Source: Tubulanus polymorphus (Eukaryota; Nemertea; Palaeonemertea; Tubulaniformes; Tubulanidae). Taken from it: a DNA stretch of 64,000 nucleotides. The DNA is taken from assembly GCF_964204645.1 (NCBI RefSeq), contig NC_134029.1, positions 4,969,001-5,033,000 on the forward strand, given 5' to 3'. Both the position numbers and the translations under genes were made by a program. Below are positions 1 through 45,465 of this stretch, in pieces. How positions within the stretch are numbered: position 1 is the stretch's first letter; each line of letters opens with the position of its first letter. The notes below the pieces were generated by a model. That model made no database searches and was not told the DNA's origin. It worked only from the letters and a program-made list of their open reading frames with translations.

Positions 1-48
1 TGCCCCACTGTAGATCCACCGCTGGTGATTGTGAATTTTGTCTTGCAG

Positions 49-540
49 AAAGCAATTATGGAAACTGGTAGCGAATGGGCCCAAAACAAGAAGGTCGTTG
101 ATCTCAGTCAGAAGGATATAAGACATGCGGTATGTTAGTGGTAAAAAATAATTGTATATGCGTTCAATATTGATGACAATATTAGTGAATTGCCAAGTAA
201 ATTTTCGTCTAGGTTCCAAAAGGATTTCCGTACTTCAGCGTTGATTTCGGTTTACAAGGAGGCTACGCGCACGTCATCGAAGATGAGAAAGAATTCCCGA
301 GATATTTTGGAAAGGTAAGCGTCGGAATCAGTCACCAATCACCCTCGGGAATGTGAATTATATATTGCATCTCTGATTTCTCTTTCGCAGGAAATCATCG
401 GAGGAATGCTCGACGTCGAACCGCGTCTTTGGAGGAAACAACAGAAAGAAAGTTTCGACCAACAAAGGAAAAATGTGCTGCAGTTCGCGGAATGGTGGAA
501 ACCGTACGATTGGACGTTAAGACTGAAAGAAGACGACTAA
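49..540 (+). CDS. CWF19L2: CWF19-like protein 2, last three coding exons (partial)
   Basis: This is the 3' end of a gene that begins outside the window. Three coding exons are bounded by clean AG/GT sites: 49-129, 213-314 and 391-540, all in phase 0, with the stop TAA at 538-540. Together they encode about 110 residues, including [46 protein letters not shown] and [11 protein letters not shown]. These match the conserved CwfJ C-terminal domain 2 at the end of animal CWF19L2. The family is linked to the spliceosome and to intron-lariat turnover with the debranching enzyme; that role comes from the family, not from this sequence. The first exon starts after TCTTGCAG at 41-48. The neighbouring Groucho gene is convergent. 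I am confident of the family; CWF19L1 is less likely because of the FGLQGG and EPRLWR signature. Confidence 0.93.
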
Positions 541-577
541 TTGATGGTTGATTTTGATTTGTAACTTCGCTTTGTTA

Positions 578-583
578 AATAAA
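578..583 (+). terminator. Polyadenylation signal of CWF19L2
   Basis: A canonical AATAAA lies 38 bases after the CWF19L2 stop codon, followed by a T/A-rich stretch. This implies a very short 3' UTR. Assignment rests on position and the hexamer only. Confidence 0.7.
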
Positions 584-644
584 AGTTTATTGAAATTACA
601 GTAAAACTCGCTTGATTCTAATTTTCATCTTATGGGTCCGTTTA

Positions 645-816
645 TACAGTGGAACCTCGTTACAACAAACTTCACGGAACCAGAACATATGTTCGTTATA
701 ACTGATAGTTCTTTATGTCTAGTGTGAAGTTACTTAAATTTTCTTACTTGGGATGAAATTCTATATTTGTTATATTCGATGAATTGTCTCCGAGTTCGTT
801 ATAAGGTTCCACTGTA
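645..816. mobile_element. Short pogo/Tigger-like MITE with TA target duplication
   Basis: The termini are inverted repeats of about 24 bp: CAGTGGAACCTCGTTACAAC at 647-666 and, on the other side, GTTCGTTATAAGGTTCCACTG ending at 814. TA dinucleotides flank both ends (645-646, 815-816). The interior of roughly 120 bp has no coding capacity. TA duplication with CAGTGG..ACCTCG ends is typical of non-autonomous pogo-type Tc1/mariner elements. The element sits in the gap between the convergent CWF19L2 and Groucho genes. Confidence 0.75.
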
Positions 817-1934
817 CATGAATCCATGTAAAATGTGATGTTTAAACCGGACGAATTGCATTTGTACCAATTGGATCACTTTCCGCAGCTGCTGATGCCA
901 TATTTGAATTGACCCAAGTCACTGGTTCATTCGGTCATCACAGGAACAACATGTGGCGTGACATTTCCGTCGTACAATCGAATTCAGTTAAATTATCACT
1001 ACTTAAGGAGTTTATCTTCAATCGCCTAAAAAATTCAATAGACGTTGAAGACTGCATGTTTTGGGGTAGACTAGCTTGAAAGCAGCTATGAATGGGTCTC
1101 TTAAGACACGAATACCTAAAGCAATATCCTCATTTAATGTGCCTCATTCAGAATTTGTTCTGGTTCAGTCAGGATTAGGGACTGTGTCTCTACCAACTTG
1201 TGGCTATTCTCCGCTACTATACTGTTCATGAATTGTATACTGTGTTTATATTTATTCAGGGCTCCATATCCCTGTATATTTGAATAAAGACAGTTCTTGG
1301 TACGAGTACATGGAACTAACAATTCATAAAGACTTGTTGATGAAACCCATCTATCATCCGACAATGCAACATACAACTCATCCTCAAAGTACAAAGTAAC
1401 AAATTTTTTATATACAGATAGTTACATTTCATTTATTTTAAATTTTCTTTTACAATTTCTGTTTTTTAACAAGAAAAGAAATCAAGCGTGTATAATAGAT
1501 ATCGTATATATTGTTTACTTGATTCGTCGAGGTCCGTTTCGTGTCATATAATATACCGTTTACTCAATGAGATTTATCGGTACTCGAATTTACTATTTAT
1601 CTTAAAAAATAAAATGTACCCATCGTAGAACAAGTACAGGAATGCCATCAAAGGAGCTCGATTTCATTTACAATTAATCATATTTGTTCCCTTGTTTTCT
1701 TATCTAAAACGGAACCGATACGAATTTTCCCGCAACACACGCACGTGAAGGGTCAGTATTTACGAACTCGAAACCGTAAAATCATCACCAAAGTTCTCCC
1801 GAGTTTGACACAGGAATATGGGGGGGATACAAAGGTTTATGTTATTATGCTACAAAATCCAGTGTCACTTTAATAATGCATTATTTGTATCTACATTAGC
1901 TACCACAATAAGACGAGTCAATGTCATCATCATT
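817..1934. other. Intergenic DNA between convergent CWF19L2 and Groucho
   Basis: About 1.1 kb of AT-rich DNA without a recognised gene. It contains an unremarkable 86-codon open frame on the - strand (1134-1394) and a second possible Groucho polyadenylation hexamer on the - strand (TTTATT on + at 1432-1437). Confidence 0.5.
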
Positions 1935-1940
1935 TTTATT
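1935..1940 (-). terminator. Candidate polyadenylation signal of Groucho
   Basis: AATAAA read on the - strand, about 745 bases after the Groucho stop codon. Another AATAAA at 1432-1437 would give a longer 3' UTR. The choice between them cannot be made from sequence alone. A run of 14 C on the + strand lies between this signal and the stop. Confidence 0.4.
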
Positions 1941-2684
1941 ATACATCTCGCGTTTGCTTTACTTTTATATATCATCAGTTAACTCGCACGAAGCACACCA
2001 CACACATCCACCCCCCCCCCCCCCGAACACAAGATATGAAACAACGATGCAATCGTCTACGAGTGAGAGTTTATTCAACATCATTCGTGTGTGCATTCGA
2101 GTCGTTTAATTTTTTTTTATACAAACATTTTACATTCACAGCTAACAATCTAAGAATTGAGTTCGTTTTAAAAACAACCTTTTTTTATACACAATACACG
2201 CGGCATATTTACTGCCATTATCTTCCACGCATAGATCCACCGCTAATAGTGTTAATGATAATATAAATCCGGCAGTTTCAGTCGGGTTAAATCCGTCGAC
2301 TGCTTCTAAAAATAGCGAAGGTCTACGCGCGAGTTCGCCGTCATTTTCAAATATATCCATCATATCTGTCAAATACATCGATGCACCCTGAACCCCGCGT
2401 AACGGCGAAGGAGGGTACGAAACAAATCAACTTCTTGTATTCGCATCGTTCATACTTTTCTTCGGCCCGGAGAAAGTTTGTGTCGACGTTTCACGTGAAT
2501 TCGGAATGGACTCTAACCCATCGTCGTCTAGAGACTCGCGGCAGTAAAAAAGCGTGCAGAACGTAGTATATCGTGTATTTTTTTCGGAAGAGCCCATCAT
2601 TCGTTCAGTCGTTCACGGATATATTCTTGCACCGCGCCCGAATATTGGCACCGAACGTTTTTGTTGTTTTTTTTTCGAACGCGC

Positions 2685-37411
<34,727 letters not shown>

Positions 37412-38489
37412 GGCGATTCTATGGTCGTGTATTTCTTCCTTTATATCCAGATATTAGAATATTCTATTTAGATTCTATCCGTGTGGTACTATAATAGTGT
37501 ATAGCGCGGGAGTATGGCGCTGAACCAGCAGAGCTATGAACAATGCGTCGCGGCCACCAATCTACCGCAAAAAACGCGGCTAAAACCAACTTATTCCTCG
37601 GTAATTTTGTATTCCACGTATGCGGTATACATCCAACTATTGCGTACGTATATTTCCATGAAGATTTCGACGGTAATATAGGAGAAATATGCACATATAT
37701 CCAGGATAGGACACTGCTAGCCGTCTCACTCGCGCCAGATGCCACGCACTAACACGGCTGTATGTACACGCTGTATAAGCCAGTAACAATAGCGCTAGGC
37801 AAATAAACTTGCCTTATATGGAAAACAAATGATTGCCTCTATCAACAAACACTGCGCCGAAACCCACGTGCACTCATTACAAATGCGGCTCGTTCACACC
37901 GATCGGCCAATCGTATCGCGAAATAGCCATAAAAGCGGTGACGACATGGGGTGCCCATATATTAACGTCAATCAATCCCACGTGCACACAAATGCACCGA
38001 CAGCTGCATTTCCTCACGCTGAAACAAAAACGAAAACGTCCGAAAGATTGAAATCCTATGCAGTGCCAAGTTAGTTTTGTCAATCGCTAAAGCGAAGAAG
38101 CGTATAGCTGATCGGGAGTTTGAGTTTTGAGTTCTAGGAATGAAGACTGTTTCAGACTGGAAAAGACCAACGACATCGCGTACATCTCACCAACCAATCA
38201 GCATCGGCTATCGCCGCAAAGTCAATAAGGCTCTGAAAATTCACGATTCCTATTGGCCGGGTTTATCAACGCGCCGGCTTAGACACGTGGGTTTGACGAG
38301 TAGCTGTCAAAACCAGCGCTGGTGGAAAATAGTTTCAAAGCTGGAAAAACTCGCCTATTAGAGAGGGACGGACTGCTCTCGAAATTGCTATATAAGCATG
38401 TCGAGAGGGTTCATACAAAAACATAACAAATATTGAATTCCAGTACAGCGACTGGGGGATTAGTAAGTGGACTTCAGTCACACCCTTGC
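37412..38489. other. Upstream flank of Groucho coding exon 1
   Basis: Directly before the Groucho ATG (on the - strand) is a GATATAAAGG word, too close to the ATG to be the only promoter. A possible acceptor, TCTGCTGGTTCAG, ends near 37521 on the - strand. It would allow a non-coding first exon farther upstream. I cannot place the transcription start from sequence. Confidence 0.3.
38389..38396 (+). promoter_or_regulatory. TATA box with upstream CCAAT boxes
   Basis: TATATAAG lies about 100 bases before the ATG at 38490. CCAAT occurs at 38194-38198 and an inverted CCAAT (ATTGG) near 38252. A second TATATAAG lies at 40542-40549 with no convincing ORF behind it, so chance occurrence is possible. 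Confidence 0.25.
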
Positions 38490-38780
38490 ATGAGCACTGA
38501 TGAACCGACTAACGTCAAACTCGGTCAATCACTTATCATTCTGTTGACTCTGGTATACAGCTGTTGGGCAAGTGAAGTAACAACTGTTGAGCTGGGTCAT
38601 AGTTTTAGTTCCACCAGTTGTCTCAGACTGCTGAGCGAGATACAGGGCATTTATACAGCGAAAATTTCGCAGAATTGCGGGATCATACAAAACTTGAAAG
38701 ATAATAATGAGGGCGGATCCAGCCTGTCAAATTTTGTTCGTAATCCTGCAAACTTTTTGCCATTACCCAGTGGAAAATAA
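38490..38780 (+). CDS. Hypothetical 96-aa ORF with signal-anchor-like N terminus
   Basis: I do not recognise this product. From the ATG at 38490 it runs 96 codons to TAA. The N-terminal region has a charged start, then SLIILLTLVYSCWASE, which resembles a signal peptide or anchor. The remainder is Ser/Asn-rich with three cysteines. A TATA box sits 94 bases upstream with CCAAT boxes beyond it. Against it: the start context GCATGA is poor, there is no AATAAA close behind, and no homologue comes to mind. The open frame continues 57 bases upstream of this ATG. A chance ORF is the more likely explanation. Confidence 0.15.
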   Translation: MSTDEPTNVKLGQSLIILLTLVYSCWASEVTTVELGHSFSSTSCLRLLSEIQGIYTAKISQNCGIIQNLKDNNEGGSSLSNFVRNPANFLPLPSGK

Positions 38781-38869
38781 TGAATAATCCACTCATCAGA
38801 TCAATACTATAGGCCTAATCCTACTTCGACCATCTATCAATCACAAGTAGATCTGTGTTACTTATTTTG

Positions 38870-39095
38870 ACCAGGGGGCGCTTGACAGGGGGATAGATGC
38901 ACCATTTTTTAAGGATCATACAATTTCATCCAATTTTTCTGAAACTGTATGTGGTGGTGGACCAAGGCGTTCCTAAGCCCTTTATCTGATTAGCCTGCAT
39001 TCCACTTTTCATCTAATCTTTCTGAAACTTTGTATTGTGATATCTTTGGACCGAGTCTTTTTCTTAATTTTTCCACAGGGGGCGCTGTGCAGTAA
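38870..39095. repeat. Degenerate direct repeat of about 115-130 bp
   Basis: Two imperfect copies share CATCCAATTTTTCTGAAACT / CATCTAATCTTTCTGAAACT, then GTGGACCAAGGC / TTTGGACCGAGTC, with GGGGGCGC at both outer ends (GACCAGGGGGCGCTT and CACAGGGGGCGCTG). Confidence 0.5.
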
Positions 39096-39639
39096 AGAAA
39101 TCTATTTCAAGTGGTATAAAAAGGGAAGTTTTTCTGCGGTTTGAGTCACGGTAGGCTGGATGCACCCCGGGATCGACAAGCTGACAAAATATGGTGAATT
39201 TACATAAAAGCTGTCAACAACATCGTTTTATATATGAATATCACATTTTATTCCAGGTCATAAACACACGTATCCCAAGGACACTAAATTCAGTTATTTC
39301 ATCTCATTTTAATTTTACCAGGGAATCTACCCTTTCCCTGTGCCTGGTTCCATGAACCTATAAAACATAACCAAACCATAAAGTCCACCGATACATGTGA
39401 GTATCATTTCTGCCAGATTCTACATAACAAAGGGAAGAGTTTAACTTTTTAATTTTCTAGTGGCATTTGAACTACATATATCAAACAGTTGCTTTTTAAA
39501 TGAATTTCTATCGACCGGGTAACACTATATATCGGTTGATTCATGCGCGTACGGCTTTCCTTTAACGATAAAATCATCAACTAATTAAGTTGAAAATAAA
39601 TAGTCAATTCCATCGACGACGACGATGCATTTTACATCA

Positions 39640-39910
39640 TAGGTAGTTTCACCCGGCGCTGGTGTTAATGCGATTTGTTTCCGTGCGCGCGGCAGTCACC
39701 TGTGAAATATCGCGCCGCTGACGCACACACCCGCCACTGTGAGTCCGTCCGGCCGGCCGTGTACAGTCGGTCGCTTCGATATTAATGGTTTTTCCTTCTC
39801 GCTGAAGTCGAAACGTCCATAAATAACGGTGACGAAAAAAATCTCGGCGGCTGTGGCAGCAGCGGCCTCACTCGCTGCGCGTTAAAGTAATGACTATCGC
39901 AGTCAGCCGA
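39640..39910. promoter_or_regulatory. CpG-rich block upstream of Groucho (candidate promoter)
   Basis: About 270 bases unusually rich in CG dinucleotides, 2.2-2.5 kb upstream of the Groucho ATG. On the - strand a CACAG|GTGACTG word could act as a splice donor for a non-coding first exon. Low divergence from CpG suggests an unmethylated regulatory region; assignment to Groucho is inference. Confidence 0.3.
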
Positions 39911-40123
39911 CGGTGCAGTTAACTGAAGCTGATGGACATTGTTTAATGGTCCGCTGAAAATCCATTGATTTTAATTCGAGCGAAGTTCAACGATTCCAAA
40001 TTGTTATTGCCGAAAGGCATTGTCAGCGGCAACTGCGCGCAAAGAATACAACGTCTTATTATATGGGAATGGATCCAGACTAGATCCAGACCATAGTGAA
40101 TGTACAGCAAGTTGTACACTTTG

Positions 40124-40405
40124 AGCCGTGATCACACTACATTTTTGACCGCACCAAAAACATCAGACCATGGGACGTATAAACTAAATCTAGTTTATAC
40201 ATCCATGGTCAGACCAAGCCCAAATTTTAGCACGGTGAATTGCAACAGGTTCCGGAAGTGTCCCACTTCTGCTTTGTTTAAGCATTGTTTAGCATCGAGC
40301 GAGAACGTGTGAACATGCTCTCTATTTAGGCATGGGAAAAATTTGACTCCAGCCTGATCTGGGCAAGTTTGGCCCGGGCCAAATTGTCTCTGAGTGATCG
40401 TGGCT
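40124..40405. mobile_element. AGCC...GGCT MITE family, most complete copy
   Basis: The left end AGCCGTGATCACACTACATT pairs with the right end GAGTGATCGTGGCT. The interior carries words shared across the family: CAAATTTTAGCACGG, GAATTGCAACAGGTTCCGGA, TTTAAGCATTGTTTAGCATC, GGCCCGGGCCAAATTGTCTC. Related copies lie at 43255-43523, 47767-47992, 50863-50945, 55188-55496, 56366-56560 and 58409-58470. It contributes only spurious ORFs. Confidence 0.7.
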
Positions 40406-40837
40406 ATGGTCGAGATACCATAGTATAATGTACAGTGCCTTTTTAATTGTTCACAAATATTTCTCCACCAGATCAGAATATATAACAATAATATTGTAAT
40501 CTATTCTTTATATATTATATAAGTTAAGTATAACTAAACTCCTATATAAGACTGTGGAGAGTAAGAGGATCATTTGTTTTCTGTTGGTTATACTATGGTC
40601 GGAAGTCGCATGTAGACTTGGATTTGACTTTTTTTCATTTCCACCAATCTCCTCAATCGCGATTAAATCTTATCCATCAACTCAACGCATGCATTCTGAA
40701 CCTGAAAAGAACAAAAAAAACATCCATGTGTTATTCATGGAAAGTTTAAATGCGAAAGGCCCATACAAATATTTGATACATAGATTAGCTGAAGACTTGT
40801 ACAAAAACACCCGACAAACAGAGAAACTCTCCCTGAT

Positions 40838-40945
40838 CCAATCAAATACGATTGGCTGATATTCACCAGAGCCGAATATGATTGGTCGATATTCAGTAGG
40901 CATGAATATCACCGAATATGATTGGTCGGTGATATTCATTATTCA
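40838..40945. repeat. Three imperfect repeats of GAATATGATTGGTCGATATTCA
   Basis: The word family (AATACGATTGGCTGATATTCA, GAATATGATTGGTCGATATT, GAATATGATTGGTCGGTGAT) occurs three times in about 90 bp. Each copy holds an ATTGG (reverse CCAAT) and half-palindromic GATATTC/GAATATG arms. Confidence 0.7.
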
Positions 40946-42363
40946 AGGCTAACGCACTAGATAGTGAAATTTGAAATAAAGTCCAGTTCATGTCCAAAAT
41001 CTTACGTAACCCGCTCTGATATTATCACCACGTCGAAGTGGCTCTGAAGTTTGATAATTCGCGAAAACCATCCGAATCCCGATATAATTCAATCACACGG
41101 AATAGATATCCGTAGATACATCTGACACATACATACATCTTGTGACAATCCATGCATAGAAAAATGATTGATGAACAATGATATTACAAAAATCAAAGTG
41201 GAACTTTATGCGTGCGCACACACACCGCAGGCACACCGCATTTATGCTAGAGCAAGCACTCAGAAAATTACAATCCAGCTCCGTGTGTCTCCTCATCTCG
41301 TAATTCACATACAAATTAATACTACAGCTGCCGCCCAAATATACACTGTCATTTCTTAATGAGGTTTTTTTCTTTGTATGAACTGAATGGGCTCGAATTT
41401 ATATAAATCGAGCTTATCAGCAATCCGCCATGAAATACTCCAGTTATATTGAACTCTTTCGTTTGATGCTTTCCGTGCGACAGCGAGATTACGATATTAC
41501 CCTATTATAGATCGAATCGAAAAAATTGGAAGACAACGTTTTGTTGTCTCAGTTACAATCAATTCCAGGGACCGGATTGGTGTTAATGGGTTTATGGGGC
41601 AAATCTCTGGGGGGATTTCAGGGATTCCGAACCTTGCCTTGCCAATGACACAAGGTTCCCCTTTTTGTCAAGGGACCAGGTTGTTCAAAAGTTGGTAAGA
41701 GTTAAACAGTAGACAGTTAACATAGTGACAATTGAAAGGTCATTGTATGGTATTCATCCACATTATCTTTAACCCACCTGTGAGCCCTGGTCGTCAAAAC
41801 CTGCATATTTGACGCTCATCCTTTCTGAAATCGCATCGTTTCTTGTAAAATGTATAGAAACCCCACTTGCAGCTTCAGCATATAGTTGCTATTTCAGAGG
41901 AATACCCTTCTTTTTCTTTTGGACCCCGCCTTCCCAGGGAGTTCCGTTTAGACTTAAAACCATCTACGACGAAAATCTGTTCGAGTTATTAAGATATTGA
42001 GATTAATTATTAAGATATTGAGCTAGGCGAGCAGCAGCAGCAGCAGCAGCGTAATGGCTTATTAATTCTATGAATGCGCCGTGTTTGAAGCAGAACGAAT
42101 GCAATATGAATCGATGCTGTACAATGCCGATTTAACAATGCGTCGACGTTTGATCCGATCACGAAAAATCGGAACGCGACTCGAGTCGGACTCTCAGAGA
42201 ATCTGCATCGGACGAAACGGGATGTAATTAATTGCGTCGATGAAAAATGGCTGCCGGATTATCGGCGTGACGAGGACGGACGGACTGTCCTCGGAAATCA
42301 GAGTTAAACGATAGCCATCGATTAATCTCCTAGCCCGGTTGAACATTATGGCTTAGATTAAAG

Positions 42364-42740
42364 ATCGGTCTCGGGCCCTTAGATTGGCTGTTAGAACTAA
42401 AATGGCGTTAGACTGGTCCTGAATCAAAACTGGGCTCCATCCCATGTGCAGTGGAGGCCTAAGTCCGAAAGTGGTCTTCAACTTCAACTTTGCTTGAGAA
42501 GACATCGGCCGGCCTAGCTCAGTCAGTTATGGTAGTACATACGTGATAAAAGTGTGCGCTACCATGACTGACCGCGCTAGGCCTCTCCACGTCCTCTCGA
42601 GCTAAGCTGAAATAAACATTAGTCTTTATGTTGTAAGGATTTGCTGTGGTCTTAGAAAGGTCCAAGACTAGTCTTACAAGATGTGAGATAGTCTTTTAAG
42701 AGAGGTCTTGAATGAAGCCATGACTGTGCAAGTGTTCCCC
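42364..42740. mobile_element. Foldback of the CTTAAGTCC/GGTCTTAG family split by an insertion
   Basis: The outer parts contain GGCCTAAGTCCGAAAGTGGTCTTCAAC and TGGTCTTAGAAAGGTCCAAG, resembling the elements at 57570-57714 and 57711-58079. The separate tRNA-like hairpin at 42496-42598 interrupts them. Boundaries are approximate. Confidence 0.45.
42496..42598. mobile_element. Hairpin element with tRNA D-arm/A-box-like arms
   Basis: The left arm runs GAGAAGACATCGGCC then GGCCTAGCTCAGTCAGTTAT and GGTAG. The right arm is its inverted copy, reading on the - strand GAGAGGACGTGGAGAGGCCT then AGCGCGGTCAGTCATGGTAG. TAGCTCAGTCAG-GGTAG resembles the D-arm/A-box of a tRNA gene. There is no full cloverleaf and no T-arm, so it is not a tRNA gene. 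Confidence 0.5.
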
Positions 42741-43254
42741 TTGTATTTCAACTGGAGAAACAAGCCTTTCGCATTCTCGATTTCTATCAAGTATCGATCC
42801 AATTGAATGCTTCATTTTCGTACGTTACTAATTAGGTTTTTATTCGAAAATCGACCGCGATTTATCGGTTCTGAATTGATCGCCGCGGGAAGAAACGTTT
42901 TTAAGAGACTGTCGGCCGCTCGATAATCGCAGCCTCGATGAATCTATTCGATTCATGGTCGTTAAATGCGTTTCTTTATTTAAATCGTTTCTGTTTTTAT
43001 AGGTTTAAAATCGACCGCTGCAGGAGAGAGAGGCACTCTTTTTCAAACCGAAGCTCGTGGCGACGAAATCTCAACTTGAGAAACTCGATAGACAAACAAT
43101 CTCCAAGACGAGAGGAGTATTTTTATCAGAAAGCTGAACGCGATAAATACGGCATACCGCGACGTAAATATGATATACCTCACTGCAGTCTAGTGCACTT
43201 CAAGTATACACGGCTTGTCACATTTTTTGAAAGTTTTCCATATGCATAATGTCA

Positions 43255-43523
43255 CTAGTAACTGTGACCGTTTACATGCGGCTGCCAAATTTGCCCATTC
43301 CAGTTTTGACGCGGGCCAAGAGGTAAGACCCGACCAAAAACGATGGACTAATTTGCGCCAAATTTTAGCACGGGTAAAATGATTGCATGTAAACGCTTAA
43401 TTCTTTTGGGAAGTGACTCGACTTGCTTTATCACAAGATTGTAAGCACCGCGGACCAAATTTTACTCGGGTCCCATCGGGGCCAATTTTCGCCGGGCCAA
43501 ATCGTCTCCACGCGATCGCGGCT
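43255..43523. mobile_element. AGCC...GGCT MITE family, diverged copy
   Basis: It shares CAAATTTTAGCACGGGTAAA, GGAAGTGACTCGACTTGC and the right end GGCCAAATCGTCTCCACGCGATCGCGGCT. The left terminus (ACTGTGACCGTTTACATGC) is diverged. The 122-codon ORF over its right end is a by-product. Confidence 0.6.
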
Positions 43524-44056
43524 ATTAAAATCATACCGCGACGTTTCGGGAAGAGCTCGAACGCGGACGGACTCGGAGAAATCCGTTACACACGCGCGTC
43601 ATCCATCTCCGTTGTGAGAATGATAAATCACTGTTGTTGTCACCGGTTCCGATGTCGTACGGTCGTAGGTTTCTTTTATCGAACGCGAAACAGCGAGAGT
43701 TCTTACATCGGGTCACATTTTTCAATTATCACCATCTTCGCGCATCATCTTGTCACGGCGGTGTGGTACAGCGACGATTGACATCACAACAGACGCGCAC
43801 GACTTACCGACGACGCGTTGCGTTACTCGGTCGAGCGCTATCTACTGTAACCACGATTGCCACTAAAACTATATACCATACAATACAAGACCAAAGAGAT
43901 CCGATCTGAGAGAAACCGATCCGACGAAATCAAGGCCAGCAGTCTTAGAATTCATTGGATTCAAGCCGTCTGATATAGAGTTAAAATCCTCCTATTCAAG
44001 AAGCACGAAGAATCTCCAAACCAACGACTGATGCCATGACTTGCCCTCAGTCATCT

Positions 44057-44320
44057 TCCCCTGACAGGGATTTGAACCTGCTCGCATCGCTGACTCAGCC
44101 ACGGCGCGAAACCCTGCCCGTTGTATAATCGCTGAGCCAAATTCCATGGATAAACTGTAGATGGAAAAACCTTTGTTTATACAAAACAGGATTTCTGATT
44201 GGCTTATAATGACATCATCTAAGCTGCGCATGTACCTGTGCATCCGGTCTTGTGTGGCAGAGGTTTCATGCCGCGGCTGAGCCTAGCGAATGCCATCAGG
44301 TTCGAATGCCCCCAGCAGGA
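44057..44320. mobile_element. tRNA-T-arm-ended inverted-repeat element, copy 4
   Basis: It starts TCCCCTGACAGGGATTTGAA and ends CAGGTTCGAATGCCCCCAGC AGGA. Pairing of the ends extends about 65 bp, including CTGACTCAGCCACGGCGCGA against its inverted partner on the right. The interior matches the other copies (CCAAATTCCATGGATAAACTG, CAGGATTTCTGATTGGCT, AAGCTGCGCATG). Confidence 0.75.
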
Positions 44321-45252
44321 CCGGATAAACAGAAAACGAAACCTTGAATATGGTTCAATTTTGTGAGTCCGTTCACTTTTAATCCTTAAGTTTGGAGAAT
44401 CTACCTAGAGGCTAACTGCTGTAAAACACGGTATTTAGTGAACATTTTCCCTGGAGTCAGGCTTTATGAAAACTGACTCCCGCAAGACTGAAAGCGCAAC
44501 CTGAAACCCAAACTATTTACCGCAAAAAATCACCACAAATCCTGAAATGTAAAAAATTAGAAAAATCCAAGAGTGCAAAAAATCCGTACTTCAAAAGAGC
44601 TTTCCGAAGGCAAAAACATTTGAACTCATAAATGCAACATTAAGGCCTCATCGACTCAAGACCCGGCCACAAAACCACGCTTGACTACGCTTACATTTTC
44701 TATCTGACACACAATGTATATCGGCAATCCACTAAGGCAATCTCGGCGTAATCTGGCTGACTGAACATCAAAGCTACGACCAAACCCTGCCAGCGTCATC
44801 CGTAATGCTATTTCTACGTAGCGCGCTACTTCAAGCTCGGCATTTACTGATTTTGGCATTTAATTTTCTGCGCGCAGACACGCAGGATCAGAACGCCTTA
44901 CAAGCAGGTGATTCTACACTTATCGATCGATTATCCGAAGCGCCGTGATCCGTACAAGCCTCGCCAGCCGTGCCGTGCCGCGCCACCGATGGAAGAACCG
45001 AATGTATATGCCATTAGAAAAAAGTTTCCAGTTCAAATGAACATTGATTTCAGAGCGATGTTGAAACGCGCGAGGGCTTCTTTTACCGTAAGATGCGCCG
45101 GTCATTAGCGGCTAAAGAAATGTCATTTTCAGTCAATCTGCATAAATGTTTTTTATGAATGGTCTACCATGGATCTTAGCTGTATCTGCACAAAGCCAGG
45201 CAGAACCAGCATCACAACTGCGATCTTTTATGTGCCGTAATGAAATCAGGAA

Positions 45253-45465
45253 TCCAGTTCCACAGTTGTGCGATTTGGCCCTAGAGTTGAATCATTGAAA
45301 ATAAAATGTAAATCATAAGTTAACTCTTTAACTAAGAACTGAGGAACTCCCTGGACCCAGTTCCACAGTTGTGAGTTAGAGTTAACTCTGAGTTAAAGTT
45401 AGTTCATTTTCAATGTTTTAACCCAGGGTCAAATCTTAACTCAGAACTGTGGAACTGGACCCTGG
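45253..45465. mobile_element. Two tandem copies of the GTTCCACAG-ended foldback family
   Basis: The first copy runs TCCAGTTCCACAGTTGTG (45253) to AGAACTGAGGAACTCCCTGG (about 45357). The second begins at the shared GGACCCAGTTCCACAGTTGT (45353) and ends AGAACTGTGGAACTGGACC (about 45465). The inner arms are AGTTAACTC/GAGTTAAAGTT-rich. Sharing one end suggests that one copy inserted into, or recombined with, the end of the other. Confidence 0.65.

Noticed and set aside
40554-40859. 101-codon ORF with a hydrophobic start behind a TATATAAG
   Set aside because: The apparent start is GTG, and the hydrophobic part lies before the first in-frame ATG (40689).
42512-42583. tRNA gene suggested by TAGCTCAGTCAG
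   Set aside because: The sequence is a simple hairpin of two inverted D-arm-like arms; no cloverleaf can be drawn and no B-box follows.
43413-43781. 122-codon ORF on the + strand
   Set aside because: Half of it is the right end of an AGCC...GGCT element, and the rest shows no family resemblance.
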